Part shown: one piece after another, positions 19,151-28,175 of the stretch
Layout: every line of letters begins with the position of its first letter
Position numbering within the stretch: position 1 is the first letter of the stretch
Assembly (NCBI RefSeq): GCF_008386505.1
Contig: NZ_VUNZ01000001.1
Span: 2,287,937 to 2,351,936, forward strand
Length of the DNA: 64,000 bases
From: Chryseobacterium sediminis
GTDB taxonomy: Bacteria > Bacteroidota > Bacteroidia > Flavobacteriales > Weeksellaceae
Direction of reading: 5' to 3'
Position numbers and translations under genes: made by a program
The notes under the pieces: generated by a model
Databases searched by the model: none
What the model was told of the DNA's origin: nothing
What the model saw: the letters and a program-made list of their open reading frames with translations, nothing else

Positions 19151-19175
19151 TCACTGAAATACTTATAAAAAAATG

Positions 19176-19208
19176 AAAGCGCCCCGGAATTTTATTCCGG
19201 GGCGCTTT
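19176..19208. terminator. Very strong terminator
   Basis: A perfect 15-bp stem, AAAGCGCCCCGGAAT (19176-19190) with ATTCCGGGGCGCTTT (19194-19208), and a TTT loop. It separates the barrel gene from the convergent peroxiredoxin gene. Confidence 0.95.
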
Positions 19209-19248
19209 TCGTACAAATTAAAACTAAACTATAAAAAATCAAATAAAA

Positions 19249-19884
19249 TCATGTATTGGGTTGTGGCGTGTATCGTAAATAAGGTTTTATTTCCGTCACT
19301 CCTTTTGGAAATATCTTCCGTGCTTCTTCTGTGGAAATCGTTGGCGGAACAATGACATCTTCTCCGTTTTCCCAATTAACCGGAGTTGCTACGCGATAAT
19401 TATCCACCAGCTGTAAAGAATCCAGCACTCTAAGGATCTCGTCAAAATTCCTTCCTGTAGAGGCCGGATAGGTAATAATCAGTCTTACTTTTTTGGAAGG
19501 ATCAATAATCAAAAGAGAACGTACGGTAGCCGTCACCGAAGCATTAGGATGAATAAAATCATATAGTTCGGAAACCTTTCTGTCTTTATCAGCAATAATA
19601 GGAAACCGTACATTCGTATTCTGAGTTTCATTAATGTCTTTCACCCAGTTTTGATGATCCTCTACTCCATCTACACTTAAAGCAATTACTTTTGTCCCTC
19701 TGGCATCAAATTCAGATTGCAATTTTGCAGTGTATCCCAACTCTGTAGTGCATACCGGGGTATAATCTGCAGGATGCGAAAACAGAATCCCCCAGGAATC
19801 TCCCAGATAGTTATAGAAATTGATATCACCTACCGATGACTCTGCCTGAAAATTGGGTGCTGTATCTCCTAGTTTAATTGACAT
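19249..19884 (-). CDS. 1-Cys peroxiredoxin (Prx6 type)
   Basis: A 211-residue thiol peroxidase that reduces hydrogen peroxide and organic peroxides. The active-site motif is HPADYTPVCTTELG with peroxidatic C45, and no other cysteine exists in the protein, so it is a true 1-Cys enzyme needing an external thiol. RSLLIIDPSKKVR and the Prx6-type C-terminal extension (VATPVNWENGEDVIVPP) are present, and the length matches Prx6. It is transcribed from a consensus promoter whose -7 box sits inside a palindrome that looks like an operator, suggesting regulation by a redox- or peroxide-sensing repressor. Confidence 0.92.
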   Translation of the reverse strand: MSIKLGDTAPNFQAESSVGDINFYNYLGDSWGILFSHPADYTPVCTTELGYTAKLQSEFDARGTKVIALSVDGVEDHQNWVKDINETQNTNVRFPIIADKDRKVSELYDFIHPNASVTATVRSLLIIDPSKKVRLIITYPASTGRNFDEILRVLDSLQLVDNYRVATPVNWENGEDVIVPPTISTEEARKIFPKGVTEIKPYLRYTPQPNT

Positions 19885-19900
19885 AATACGTTGCTTTTGT

Positions 19901-19936
19901 AGTCTACAAATTTAGTAGACTTTTTGGAACTGGCAA
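19901..19936 (-). promoter_or_regulatory. Peroxiredoxin promoter with an operator-like palindrome over the -7 box
   Basis: On the minus strand TTG (19934-19936), 19 bp, TAAATTTG (19907-19914). The -7 box is framed by AGTCTAC (19901-19907) and GTAGACT (19915-19921), an exact 7-bp inverted repeat with a 7-bp centre. A repressor bound there would block RNA polymerase. Confidence 0.7.
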
Positions 19937-19979
19937 ATTTTTTGATGAAAATTTATATCTTTAATTAAAATTTTTATTC

Positions 19980-20867
19980 ATGGAGAAGACCGGACTCAGG
20001 TATGTAGATCTTGTTTATAAAGTATTGGAAAACTGGTATGTGACATTTGCTGAGCTTACCCCCAAACTTATTGTCGGAATTTTAGTATTTACATTTTTCC
20101 TGATTACCAGTAAATATTTAAGTCAGGCCGCCGTAAAACTGTTCCACAAATTCTTTCCGAAGAGCCAAAAAGAGAGTTCATTAGTTACTTTAATCAGTGT
20201 ATTCAGATTCCTGATTATGCTGATGGGAACTTTTATTGCCCTTGAAATAATGGGCTTCAGCGGTTTTCTCTGGAAGTTCATAGGAAGTTTAGGAGTTGCT
20301 GGGGTTATTGCCGGGGTTGCTCTGAAAGATCTCGTATCCAGTATTTTCTCCGGAATGCTGATTGGAATTGACAAAGCTTATAAAGTGGGCGATTATATTA
20401 CCATTGGAGCTCATTCGGGAACGGTACAGGAAATCGGGTTTTTAACGACTAAAATCCTTACGGATGACGGGAAGAAGGCTTATATTCCTAATCAGGTTGT
20501 TTTTAATGCCCCGTTTTATAATATTACCGCTTCTCCACAGCGCAGGATTATTTTAAATTTTGAAATTCCTGCAGATGAAGATATCAGTATAGCACAGAAA
20601 GGAATTCTGGATGTGATTAAAAACCTTGACAATGTGGATAAACTAGACACTATAGAGGTCATCTTTACAGACCTGAAACAAGGTGCATTTAATCTTCAGG
20701 TGAAGTTCTGGATAAAAGTAGGCGCTAACCTGGCTCAGGTAAGAAGTAAGGCTTATTTAGGGATTAAAGAGCGTTTTGATGTGGATAAAGTTCAGTTGGT
20801 AACACCTACGAGCATCAGCATTACAAGTGGAGAGAATATTTTACCTGAAAGCCATCAGGATAAGTAA
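19980..20867 (+). CDS. Small-conductance mechanosensitive channel (MscS family)
   Basis: A 295-residue membrane protein. Membrane segments lie at about 27-45 (LIVGILVFTFFLITSKYL), 67-87 (VFRFLIMLMGTFIALEIMGF) and 95-115. The third is the pore helix with the Gly/Ala pattern IGSLGVAGVIAGVALKDLVSSIFSGMLI. The MscS beta domain follows (YKVGDYITIGAHSGTVQEIGFLTTKILTDDGKKAYIPN) and then a cytosolic cage domain. It opens under membrane tension to release solutes on osmotic downshift. It is monocistronic with its own terminator. Confidence 0.92.
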   Translation: MEKTGLRYVDLVYKVLENWYVTFAELTPKLIVGILVFTFFLITSKYLSQAAVKLFHKFFPKSQKESSLVTLISVFRFLIMLMGTFIALEIMGFSGFLWKFIGSLGVAGVIAGVALKDLVSSIFSGMLIGIDKAYKVGDYITIGAHSGTVQEIGFLTTKILTDDGKKAYIPNQVVFNAPFYNITASPQRRIILNFEIPADEDISIAQKGILDVIKNLDNVDKLDTIEVIFTDLKQGAFNLQVKFWIKVGANLAQVRSKAYLGIKERFDVDKVQLVTPTSISITSGENILPESHQDK

Positions 20868-20883
20868 GGAATATTCAAATAAA

Positions 20884-20918
20884 AAAAAGACCATTTCAAC
20901 TTTTGAACTGGTCTTTTT
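20884..20918 (+). terminator. Terminator of the MscS gene
   Basis: AAAAAGACCA (20884-20893) pairs with TGGTCTTTTT (20909-20918); the loop has a further TTCAA/TTGAA pairing. Confidence 0.85.
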
Positions 20919-21093
20919 TAATATTATTAAAGTTGAACGTCGCAAAGGCGCAATTCTACCACACTAGATTTTAGAATTTTAAGGAGCACCTTATATTTCA
21001 CCCTGATTTTGCAGGCTGTACAGCTCTATAAAAATCTGTTATCTGTAGAAAAATTATAATGATAAAAAAATTTTCATCTTTAGACTTAGAAAC

Positions 21094-21126
21094 AAAAAAC
21101 CGCTCCAAAAAGGAACGGTTTTTTTA
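21094..21126 (-). terminator. Terminator of sucC
   Basis: AAAAAACCG-TCC and GGA-CGGTTTTTT with an AAAAA loop and one mismatch, 20 bp past the sucC stop. The stretch 20919-21093 just before it contains a degenerate CGCAAAGGCGCAA remnant of the dispersed repeat family and nothing else I can name. Confidence 0.75.
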
Positions 21127-21145
21127 TTTATCTGAAAATTTTAGA

Positions 21146-22336
21146 TTATGCTAAAACTTCTTTTACTTTGTTTGCAGCTTCTTCTAAAGTAATTGCAGAG
21201 TGTACCGGAAGACCAGACTCGTCAATTAATTTTTTAGCTTCTACAGCGTTAGTTCCCTGTAATCTTACGATCAATGGAACCGGAAGGCTACCCATCGCTT
21301 TGTAAGCATCTACAACTCCCTGAGCAACTCTGTCACATCTTACGATACCTCCGAAGATGTTGATCAAAATAGCTTTTACGTTTGGATCTCTTAAGATGAT
21401 TCCGAAAGCAGTCTGTACTCTCTGAGCATCAGCAGTACCTCCTACGTCAAGGAAGTTAGCAGGGTTACCACCTGATAATTTGATGATATCCATAGTTGCC
21501 ATTGCAAGACCAGCTCCGTTTACCATACAAGCAACGTTACCATCTAATTTTACGAAGTTAAGACCAGCTTCACCAGCTTCTACATCCATTGGATCTTCTT
21601 CTCTTGTATCTCTAAGTTCAGCTAAGTCTTTGTGACGGAACAATGAGTTGTCATCTAAAGTTACTTTAGCATCTACAGCGATAATCTTGTTATCAGAAGT
21701 TTTTAATACCGGGTTGATTTCAAAAAGAGAAGCATCAATTCCTGTATACGCGTTGTAAAGAGATGAAATAAATTTCACAAATTCTTTGAATGCATTTCCT
21801 TCAAGACCTAGGTTGAAAGCAATTTTTCTAGCCTGGAATCCTTGAAGACCAATAGCAGGGTCAATAAGTTCGTTGTGGATCAAATGAGGAGTTACTTCTG
21901 CAACATGCTCAATATCCATACCACCTTCAGTAGAATATACGATTGTATTTTTTCCTTCAGCTCTATCTAAAAGAATAGAAACATAAAATTCTTTAGTTTC
22001 AGATTCTCCCGGATAATAAACATCTTCTGCAATCAAAACAGAGTGTACTTTTTTACCTTCAGCAGAAGTTTGAGGAGTTACCAACTGCATTCCGATGATA
22101 TTCTGAGCGTTTTCTTTAAGTTTATCCATGTTCGGAGAAAACTTAACACCCCCACCTTTACCACGACCACCTGCGTGAATCTGTGCTTTTACAACCCAAG
22201 CCTGCGCTCCGGTTTCAGCAGTCAATTTTTCAGCAGCTGCTACAGCTTCATCTACGTTGTTTGCAACGAAACCACGTTGGATAGCTACTCCATACTTTGA
22301 TAAAATCTCTTTTGATTGATACTCGTGAAGATTCAT
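21146..22336 (-). CDS. sucC: Succinate-CoA ligase, beta subunit
   Basis: A 396-residue ATP-grasp subunit of succinyl-CoA synthetase. Together with SucD (not in this window) it converts succinyl-CoA to succinate with ATP or GTP formation in the TCA cycle. It starts MNLHEYQSKEILSKYG as in the family, has the ATP-grasp glycine-rich loop HAGGRGKGGGVKF (about 54-66), Mg-binding EINPV and DAKVTLDD, and the C-terminal INIFGGIVRCD loop. sucD is not adjacent, which is usual in Flavobacteriia. The promoter matches consensus, and codon use suggests strong expression. Confidence 0.97.
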   Translation of the reverse strand: MNLHEYQSKEILSKYGVAIQRGFVANNVDEAVAAAEKLTAETGAQAWVVKAQIHAGGRGKGGGVKFSPNMDKLKENAQNIIGMQLVTPQTSAEGKKVHSVLIAEDVYYPGESETKEFYVSILLDRAEGKNTIVYSTEGGMDIEHVAEVTPHLIHNELIDPAIGLQGFQARKIAFNLGLEGNAFKEFVKFISSLYNAYTGIDASLFEINPVLKTSDNKIIAVDAKVTLDDNSLFRHKDLAELRDTREEDPMDVEAGEAGLNFVKLDGNVACMVNGAGLAMATMDIIKLSGGNPANFLDVGGTADAQRVQTAFGIILRDPNVKAILINIFGGIVRCDRVAQGVVDAYKAMGSLPVPLIVRLQGTNAVEAKKLIDESGLPVHSAITLEEAANKVKEVLA

Positions 22337-22374
22337 ATTATTTTTATTATTTTATTTTACTATTTAAAGGTTGA

Positions 22375-22404
22375 CAAATTTACTAAAAAGACACGGAAGT
22401 TCAA
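22375..22404 (-). promoter_or_regulatory. sucC promoter
   Basis: On the minus strand TTG (22402-22404), 19 bp, TAAATTTG (22375-22382), a full match to the Bacteroidota consensus. The leader to the ATG is about 35 nt. Confidence 0.8.
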
Positions 22405-22467
22405 GTTTATTGACTTAAAAATTAAAGTCTGATTGACTTGATTTTTAACATGTCATTCAAATTTCCT

Positions 22468-23745
22468 TTATTCTTCCACTAATTTCTCAGATTGTGATCC
22501 GATGAACGGAATTCTCGGAGCCAGAAAATATCCTGTAAGACTCGCGAATAATATGGGAACAAAATAGGTAAAGCCAGTAAGTGTTCCTAAGATAATGGTA
22601 GTACTCATCGGCGTTCTTGTCACACAGGCATTAATCGCTGCCATACAGCTTACAATGGCTAACGTAGTATCTACAACTGGAAATAAATTATGGATAATAA
22701 GTCCTAATGTTGTTCCTACAAAGAACAGGGGAATAATAAATCCTCCTCGCCATCCTGAAGTTACCGTAATGGCAATCGCAAGGATTTTAAAAACCAGAAT
22801 CAGGATTAAAAAATTCAGTCCGAAATTACCCCCAATTAGCTGATTGATCTCATTATGTCCAAAGTATCTTGTAATTGGGAAATTATAGGCAATGATTCCT
22901 AAAATAATCCCTCCAACCAATGTTTTAATATATATCGGAAACGCTCTGTATTCAAAAACTTTTTTGAAAAATTTGACTACAAAAATGAAAATCCACCCAA
23001 AAAGTGTCCCTACAATTCCGAACAGCGTAGCATATAGAAAATCATATACTCCTGTATAATGATACGCTTTCAAATCCCAGGTTGCTCCAATTCCCAAATG
23101 GATAATCAAAGCAAACATCAGATAACTGAAACAGCTTGCTACCAATGCAGGAATAATGGCTTTATAATATTCTACAGCGTGTTTATGATGCAAAATTTCC
23201 AAAGAAAAAAGACTACCTCCAAGTGGCGCACCAAATAATGCGGTAAAACCTGAAGCCATCCCGGCAATGCTCAAAGAACGCAGTTCTTCACCTTTCAGTC
23301 TGAAAATTTTCCCAAGCCAGGTTCCCGTAGAACCAGTTACCTGTACCAAAGGAGCCTCCGGTCCCAAACTTCCTCCTGAAGCTACACAAAACAACGATGA
23401 AAGAATCATCGAAGGGTTATTCTTCGGTTCCAGTTTTCCCTTGTTGAATCTGATATTATTAACGATCAAATGAATTTCTCCCGGATCACCAATAAAATGA
23501 ATCACTAACCCAGCCAGCAATCCACAGATTGCCATCGTAGGAATCACCTGCCAGCCTTGAAATTCGGCCAGAAACTCTGTAAAATGTTCCAGAACGATCC
23601 AATATCCTCCGGCAATAATACCGCCTACAAGACCTGTAACAGCCCACATAAAAAAAGTACGGCTGAACACAAACGGATTGAATCTGATAGGTTGATCCAA
23701 AAGATTGAATGTTCTGATTAACCGTCTTCTTCTGTTAATCTTCAT
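22468..23745 (-). CDS. ClC family chloride channel/antiporter
   Basis: A 425-residue membrane protein with about 10-12 helices. Family motifs are GGSLGPEAPLVQ (gating glutamate in the position of GREGP), GFTALFGAPLGGSLFSLE, and SGWRGGFIIPLFFVG for the GGxFxP selectivity motif. There is no C-terminal CBS pair, as in the E. coli type. Members exchange chloride for protons, or export fluoride in a separate clade; I cannot assign the ion. The gene begins 2 bp after the DUF423 stop and is the last gene of the HMG-CoA reductase operon. Confidence 0.88.
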   Translation of the reverse strand: MKINRRRRLIRTFNLLDQPIRFNPFVFSRTFFMWAVTGLVGGIIAGGYWIVLEHFTEFLAEFQGWQVIPTMAICGLLAGLVIHFIGDPGEIHLIVNNIRFNKGKLEPKNNPSMILSSLFCVASGGSLGPEAPLVQVTGSTGTWLGKIFRLKGEELRSLSIAGMASGFTALFGAPLGGSLFSLEILHHKHAVEYYKAIIPALVASCFSYLMFALIIHLGIGATWDLKAYHYTGVYDFLYATLFGIVGTLFGWIFIFVVKFFKKVFEYRAFPIYIKTLVGGIILGIIAYNFPITRYFGHNEINQLIGGNFGLNFLILILVFKILAIAITVTSGWRGGFIIPLFFVGTTLGLIIHNLFPVVDTTLAIVSCMAAINACVTRTPMSTTIILGTLTGFTYFVPILFASLTGYFLAPRIPFIGSQSEKLVEE

Positions 23746-23747
23746 TC

Positions 23748-24134
23748 CTAAATTCTGTTTTTAGCAAAATAAAAGATAAGCATTCCCCAGCTTAAGATCA
23801 TCATCAAACCTCCAAGCGGAGTGATAGGTCCTAAGAATTTCAGATTCATGCCTAAATAATCCTGCATACTCAGGAAATAGATGCTCACTGAGAATAACAA
23901 TGTTCCGGCAATCATTAAAATGGAAGTCCATTTTTCAGCAGATGTTTCAAATTTTAAGATATACCCAATAATCAGCAGGAAAAAAGCTGCATACATCTGA
24001 TATCTTACTCCTGTTTCAAAACTTTCCAGTCTTTCCACAGCTAATATTTTCTTTAAAGCGTGCGCTCCGAATGCACCCAGGATTACAGATACCATTCCGT
24101 AAACCGCTCCAAAAACTAAAGTAATTGTTTTCAT
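23748..24134 (-). CDS. DUF423 family membrane protein
   Basis: A 128-residue protein with four membrane segments. The family signature GAFGAHALKKIL lies at residues 21-32, and helices at AAFFLLIIGYIL, ILMIAGTLLFSVSIYFLSM and PLGGLMMILSWGMLIFYFA fit the usual DUF423 fold and length. The function is unknown. It lies 1 bp after the upstream DUF3298-like gene and 2 bp before the ClC gene, so it is a tightly packed operon member. Confidence 0.88.
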   Translation of the reverse strand: MKTITLVFGAVYGMVSVILGAFGAHALKKILAVERLESFETGVRYQMYAAFFLLIIGYILKFETSAEKWTSILMIAGTLLFSVSIYFLSMQDYLGMNLKFLGPITPLGGLMMILSWGMLIFYFAKNRI

Positions 24135-24135
24135 T

Positions 24136-25206
24136 TTATAACTCTTCTAATTCTAGGGTTAAATATTTCTTTGTTTTATAATCCTGCCATGTTCCAATGA
24201 TTTTCCTGCCCTGCAGATCTGCTTCCACCAAGGCTTTGAAAATCCACTGGTTGGTTTCTTCGCTATAATAATCGTTTTCTATGATGGAGATATGATTACC
24301 TTTTATCTTTCCGTTCCACTCAATCAGCTTTTTATTTTTATCATACCAGTATTTTGCAGAGAAAGAACCATCATCATATACCTGACTGATCAAAACAGTA
24401 ATGGAATACTTTCCATCAATCTTTCCCTTATACAATTTATTATTAAGACTGGTTATATCTGCTTTTTCAGAACCGGAAATTAGATTTTTTGCATATGGAC
24501 TCCAATATTTTTCCAGCTCTTTATAAGAAAACTCTATCTCATGACTTCCCAGATCATCCAGCGCTCTCATAGCATGATTAGAACATCTACCTGCTACAAA
24601 AGTAAGTTTGTCTTTTCCGAAAAAATATTTGATACCGTTCAAAGTATACTCCGTGAAACAATCTTCATACAGAGCAATCTGATCCTGAGTTTCTTCTGAA
24701 GGATTTTTTTCGGATTTCAGTTTGACAAGAAAATCAGAAATTCTTTTTTTTACTCTTTTCCGAATGATACCTTCCATTGTTTTTATCGAACCTGATTGGA
24801 ATAAATCTTCAGCATTGATAAAATTTCCTGTTCTCAGATCGAAATTTTCCCAGATTGAAAAACCTTCCGGATAAGCACCTGAAGCTTCGCCATCCATTGC
24901 AATACTCAGAATATCCTTAGGAGTTTCAATCTTATCCCAACTATAAAAATAAAGATAGTTTGAGTAGGAATTTGTTGCTGTAGAAGCTAATTTAAAAGGA
25001 TTCCCAACAGATCCGGGAATATATTCCAGCTGATCTACCTGCAAAAATGTATTGATTTTATTTTCTACCTGAGGATTTTCAGAATAAGAAACAACCGGAA
25101 AAACAGTATCTTCAGTTTTTGGCTGAAGATTACTTATTTTCACTTTTTGCTGTTGTGAAAAACTTAAACCGGAAATCAGTAAGAAAAATACAATACTTTT
25201 TTTCAC
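24136..25206 (-). CDS. Periplasmic protein with DUF3298-like domain
   Basis: A 356-residue protein starting with GTG. Residues 1-18 form a signal peptide (FFLLISGLSFSQ). The middle (about 85-235) resembles DUF4163/DUF3298 proteins (GEASGAYPEGFSIWENFDLRTGNFINAEDLF and HEIEFSYKELEKYWSP). The C-terminal part (about 255-356) is a beta-rich domain about chemical composition changes (LYKGKIDGKYSITVLI, WNGKIKGNHISI, IIGTWQDYKTKKYLTLEL). The GTG overlaps the stop codon of a 55-codon gene (TAGTG), which settles the start. No enzymatic motif is seen. Confidence 0.7.
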   Translation of the reverse strand: MKKSIVFFLLISGLSFSQQQKVKISNLQPKTEDTVFPVVSYSENPQVENKINTFLQVDQLEYIPGSVGNPFKLASTATNSYSNYLYFYSWDKIETPKDILSIAMDGEASGAYPEGFSIWENFDLRTGNFINAEDLFQSGSIKTMEGIIRKRVKKRISDFLVKLKSEKNPSEETQDQIALYEDCFTEYTLNGIKYFFGKDKLTFVAGRCSNHAMRALDDLGSHEIEFSYKELEKYWSPYAKNLISGSEKADITSLNNKLYKGKIDGKYSITVLISQVYDDGSFSAKYWYDKNKKLIEWNGKIKGNHISIIENDYYSEETNQWIFKALVEADLQGRKIIGTWQDYKTKKYLTLELEEL

Positions 25207-25373
25207 TATTTCGATTTTAGATACATTAAAATAAACTTGGCAACCAATGTAGAGATTCCCAGTATGATAAACATATTGGCAAATCTCTTGGAACTTCTGA
25301 AACCTTCATTATTGGTTTTCTTTAAAAAGAATCCAAAAAGAAGGAATACAATGGGCAAAATGATCTGTAACAT
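25206..25373 (-). CDS. 55-residue two-helix membrane protein, overlapped on both sides
   Basis: The ATG at 25373 overlaps the HMG-CoA reductase stop by one base (TAATG), and its TAG overlaps the next GTG start by one base (TAGTG). The peptide has two membrane segments (LQIILPIVFLLFGFFL, residues 2-17; MFIILGISTLVAKFILMYL, about 34-52) joined by a basic loop (KKTNNEGFRSSKR). It is too short for most gene finders. Its perfect coupling to both neighbours argues that it is translated. The function is unknown. Confidence 0.75.
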   Translation of the reverse strand: MLQIILPIVFLLFGFFLKKTNNEGFRSSKRFANMFIILGISTLVAKFILMYLKSK

Positions 25374-26701
25374 TAGTTTCCTCTCATTCTGTTAAATTCA
25401 TTGATCACCTCATGGTGACTCACCGTTTTATCTTTGAAATACGTTACAAAGTGCTGCTTTTCTTCTTCGGTAGCTCCCAACTGGTTCAGAATATTCAATA
25501 AGTGCATTTTCATATGTCCTTTCTGAATTCCCGTAGTTACCAGAGAACGCAATGCACCGAAGTTCTGTGCAAGACCTGAAACTGCCAGAATGCTCATCAG
25601 TTCCTGTGCAGAAGGTTTTCCCAAAAGTGCTAACGAGAATTTTACCAAAGGATGAAGATTCGTAAGCCCACCTACAACTCCTACAGAAATTGGAAGATCA
25701 ATCCAGAATCTGAAGACACCATTGTCTGTTGTGCAATGTGTTAAAGATCTGTATTGTCCGTCTCTTGCAGCATAAGCATGCGCGCAGGCTTCTGTGGCTC
25801 TGAAGTCATTTCCGGTAGCAATTACAACTGCATCTACTCCGTTCATCACTCCTTTATTATGAGTGGTTGCGCGGTAAGGTTCAATTTCAGCAATATTAAC
25901 TGCCTGTTTGAATTTATAGGCAAACTCTTCAGGAGAAATCCCACTGTCATCTTTTAAATCTTCCATTTTACAGGAAACCTCAGCTCTTACGATACAATCA
26001 GGTGTAAAATTGGAAAGAATATTCATAACGATCTGTAATGAATTTTTCTCTTCCTGAGTAAAATCTTCGCTGGTAGCTACCTCCTGTCTCAAAGTTTTCC
26101 CAAACTGCTCAAGACATGAGTTGATAAAGTTTGCCCCCATCGAATCTACCGTATCAAAGCTTGCTTTCAACTGGTAATAATTGGGCATTTCTGCGGTCTT
26201 ATCCACCAGACTGATATTTAAAATACCGCCACCACGTTTTCTCATGTTGGACGTAATATCTTCTGTCGATTCAAATAATTTTTTCTTTAAACTGAAATTA
26301 AAGAAATGTAATAATTTGTGAGGTTCTACATTAAAAATAAAATGAGTGTGCCCCAGTTTTTCAGTGTTGATAATGGTTGTTTTAAAACCTCCTTTATCGA
26401 TCCAGAATTTGGCTGCTTTGGAAGCGGCAGCAACTACTGAACTTTCTTCAACAGCCATTGGAAGTGCCAACAGTTTTCCATCGATCAAAAAGTTCGGAGC
26501 AATTCCGTAAGGCATATAGAAATTGGAGATGGTATTTTCAGAAAACTCTTCATGAAGCTTCTGAAGATCTGCATCATCGTTCCAGTATTGTTTTAATATA
26601 TTTTGATATTCCTGATTTCCTTCAAGATATTCGTTTACGAGCCATTCGATTTTCCCCTGCTTTGGAAGCTTGGAAAAACCTTCGATTGGTTTATGATTCA
26701 T
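25373..26701 (-). CDS. Hydroxymethylglutaryl-CoA reductase, class II
   Basis: A 442-residue enzyme. It fits the class II fold without a membrane anchor. Catalytic residues are visible: glutamate in AVEESSVVAAASKAAK (about residue 84), lysine in THNKGVMNGVDAVVIATGND together with its terminal aspartate (about 280-300), and the histidine in QKGHMKMHLLN (about 400). DSMGANFIN is the conserved dinucleotide-region motif. Class II enzymes are often named degradative, but Flavobacteriia that make isoprenoids through mevalonate use this class for synthesis, which is the likely role here. The gene heads an operon of five. Confidence 0.93.
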   Translation of the reverse strand: MNHKPIEGFSKLPKQGKIEWLVNEYLEGNQEYQNILKQYWNDDADLQKLHEEFSENTISNFYMPYGIAPNFLIDGKLLALPMAVEESSVVAAASKAAKFWIDKGGFKTTIINTEKLGHTHFIFNVEPHKLLHFFNFSLKKKLFESTEDITSNMRKRGGGILNISLVDKTAEMPNYYQLKASFDTVDSMGANFINSCLEQFGKTLRQEVATSEDFTQEEKNSLQIVMNILSNFTPDCIVRAEVSCKMEDLKDDSGISPEEFAYKFKQAVNIAEIEPYRATTHNKGVMNGVDAVVIATGNDFRATEACAHAYAARDGQYRSLTHCTTDNGVFRFWIDLPISVGVVGGLTNLHPLVKFSLALLGKPSAQELMSILAVSGLAQNFGALRSLVTTGIQKGHMKMHLLNILNQLGATEEEKQHFVTYFKDKTVSHHEVINEFNRMRGN

Positions 26702-26857
26702 GATATAAACTTTAATGAGCCGTAAATATAATGATTTTGAGACTCTTTTTTGTTGATAACTTCTATGAAAAAAGATTGACTTTTATCAATTTTGGAACTA
26801 AATTTGAACAAAATTAAAATATAATTTAGATACAAAAAGTATCAAAAATTTAAAAAT

Positions 26858-28117
26858 ATGAATTTTGACCGTCTTAAAGAAAAGCTTGAAATCCTTGCTG
26901 ATGCAGCGAAATATGATGTTTCCTGTTCTTCCAGCGGTGGCTCCAGAAAAAATAAAAAAGGAGCTTTAGGAGACAGTTCCGCTAGTGGAATCTGTCATAC
27001 TTATACCGAAGACGGAAGATGTGTTTCTTTACTTAAAATTCTACTGACCAATCATTGTATTTACGATTGTGCTTACTGTGTTTCCAGAAGTTCAAATGAT
27101 ATTAAAAGAGCCGCTTTTACAGTGGAGGAAGTAGTAGATCTTACCATTAATTTTTATCGCAGAAACTATATTGAAGGGTTATTTCTGAGTTCAGGAATTT
27201 TCAAAAATGCAGACATAACGATGGAAAGATTGGTAAGAGTTGCTAAAAAACTGCGTCTGGAAGAGAATTTTAACGGTTATATTCATCTGAAGTCTATTCC
27301 TGGAGCAAGTGATGATCTGATGCAGGAAGCTGCTTTATATGCCGACCGTTTATCCGTAAACATCGAAATCCCCACAGAAAGCGGACTGAAATTACTGGCT
27401 CCTGAAAAAAACAGACAGGATATGATCAGCCCGATGCGGTATATTCAGAAAGGGATCAGCCAATATCAGGATGAAAAGAAAGTTTTAAAGAAAGTTCCCA
27501 AATTTGCTCCCGCAGGACAGTCTACACAAATGATTGTAGGTGCAACCAATGAAAACGACCTTCAGATCATCAAAGTTGCTGATCATTTCTATAAAAACTT
27601 TAACCTGAAAAGGGTTTATTATTCAGGATATGTTCCGGTTCTGGAAGATCAGCGGTTGCCTTCTTTAACAACTGAAGTTCCTATGCTTCGGGAAAACCGA
27701 TTATATCAGTCGGATTGGCTGATGAGATTTTATGGTTTTAAAGCCGAAGAAATTTTAGACCCGAATGTCCCTTTCCTCGATCTGGAAGTAGATCCGAAAT
27801 TAAGCTGGGCATTACGAAATCTTGATCAATTTCCGATTAATCTTCAGACTGCCGATTATCAAATCATCTTAAGAATTCCCGGAATTGGGGTAAAAACAGC
27901 TCAAAAAATTATTAGTGCAAGGCGTTTTCAGGTTTTAACAATGGATCATTTAAAAAAATTGGGAGCAGCAGTAAACCGGGCAAAATATTTTATTGATTTT
28001 AATGCAGGAAACGCTTATTTGAAATATTTAACTGATAAAAACTTCAGAAAGTTGTTGGTAGGTGGTAGCTCATCCAAGTTTCACAATCAATTCTCACAAC
28101 AACTAACATTGTTTTAA
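26858..28117 (+). CDS. Radical SAM protein with helix-hairpin-helix (TIGR03916 type putative DNA repair/modification)
   Basis: A 419-residue protein. The radical-SAM cluster motif is C67-x3-C71-x2-C74 in NHCIYDCAYCVSRSS. N-terminal serine/glycine-rich residues (SCSSSGGSRKN) and SASGICHTYTEDGRC are characteristic of this subfamily. The C-terminus has a helix-hairpin-helix DNA-binding motif (LRIPGIGVKTAQKIISARR, about 345-363). It is followed by the TIGR03915-type gene, and the two families are known to occur together. The chemistry on DNA has not been established. It has no close upstream partner. Confidence 0.85.
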   Translation: MNFDRLKEKLEILADAAKYDVSCSSSGGSRKNKKGALGDSSASGICHTYTEDGRCVSLLKILLTNHCIYDCAYCVSRSSNDIKRAAFTVEEVVDLTINFYRRNYIEGLFLSSGIFKNADITMERLVRVAKKLRLEENFNGYIHLKSIPGASDDLMQEAALYADRLSVNIEIPTESGLKLLAPEKNRQDMISPMRYIQKGISQYQDEKKVLKKVPKFAPAGQSTQMIVGATNENDLQIIKVADHFYKNFNLKRVYYSGYVPVLEDQRLPSLTTEVPMLRENRLYQSDWLMRFYGFKAEEILDPNVPFLDLEVDPKLSWALRNLDQFPINLQTADYQIILRIPGIGVKTAQKIISARRFQVLTMDHLKKLGAAVNRAKYFIDFNAGNAYLKYLTDKNFRKLLVGGSSSKFHNQFSQQLTLF

Positions 28118-28175
28118 ACACAAACTACACAAATATTTTCACGAATGGCCACAAATTTATAATACAACATTGTTG

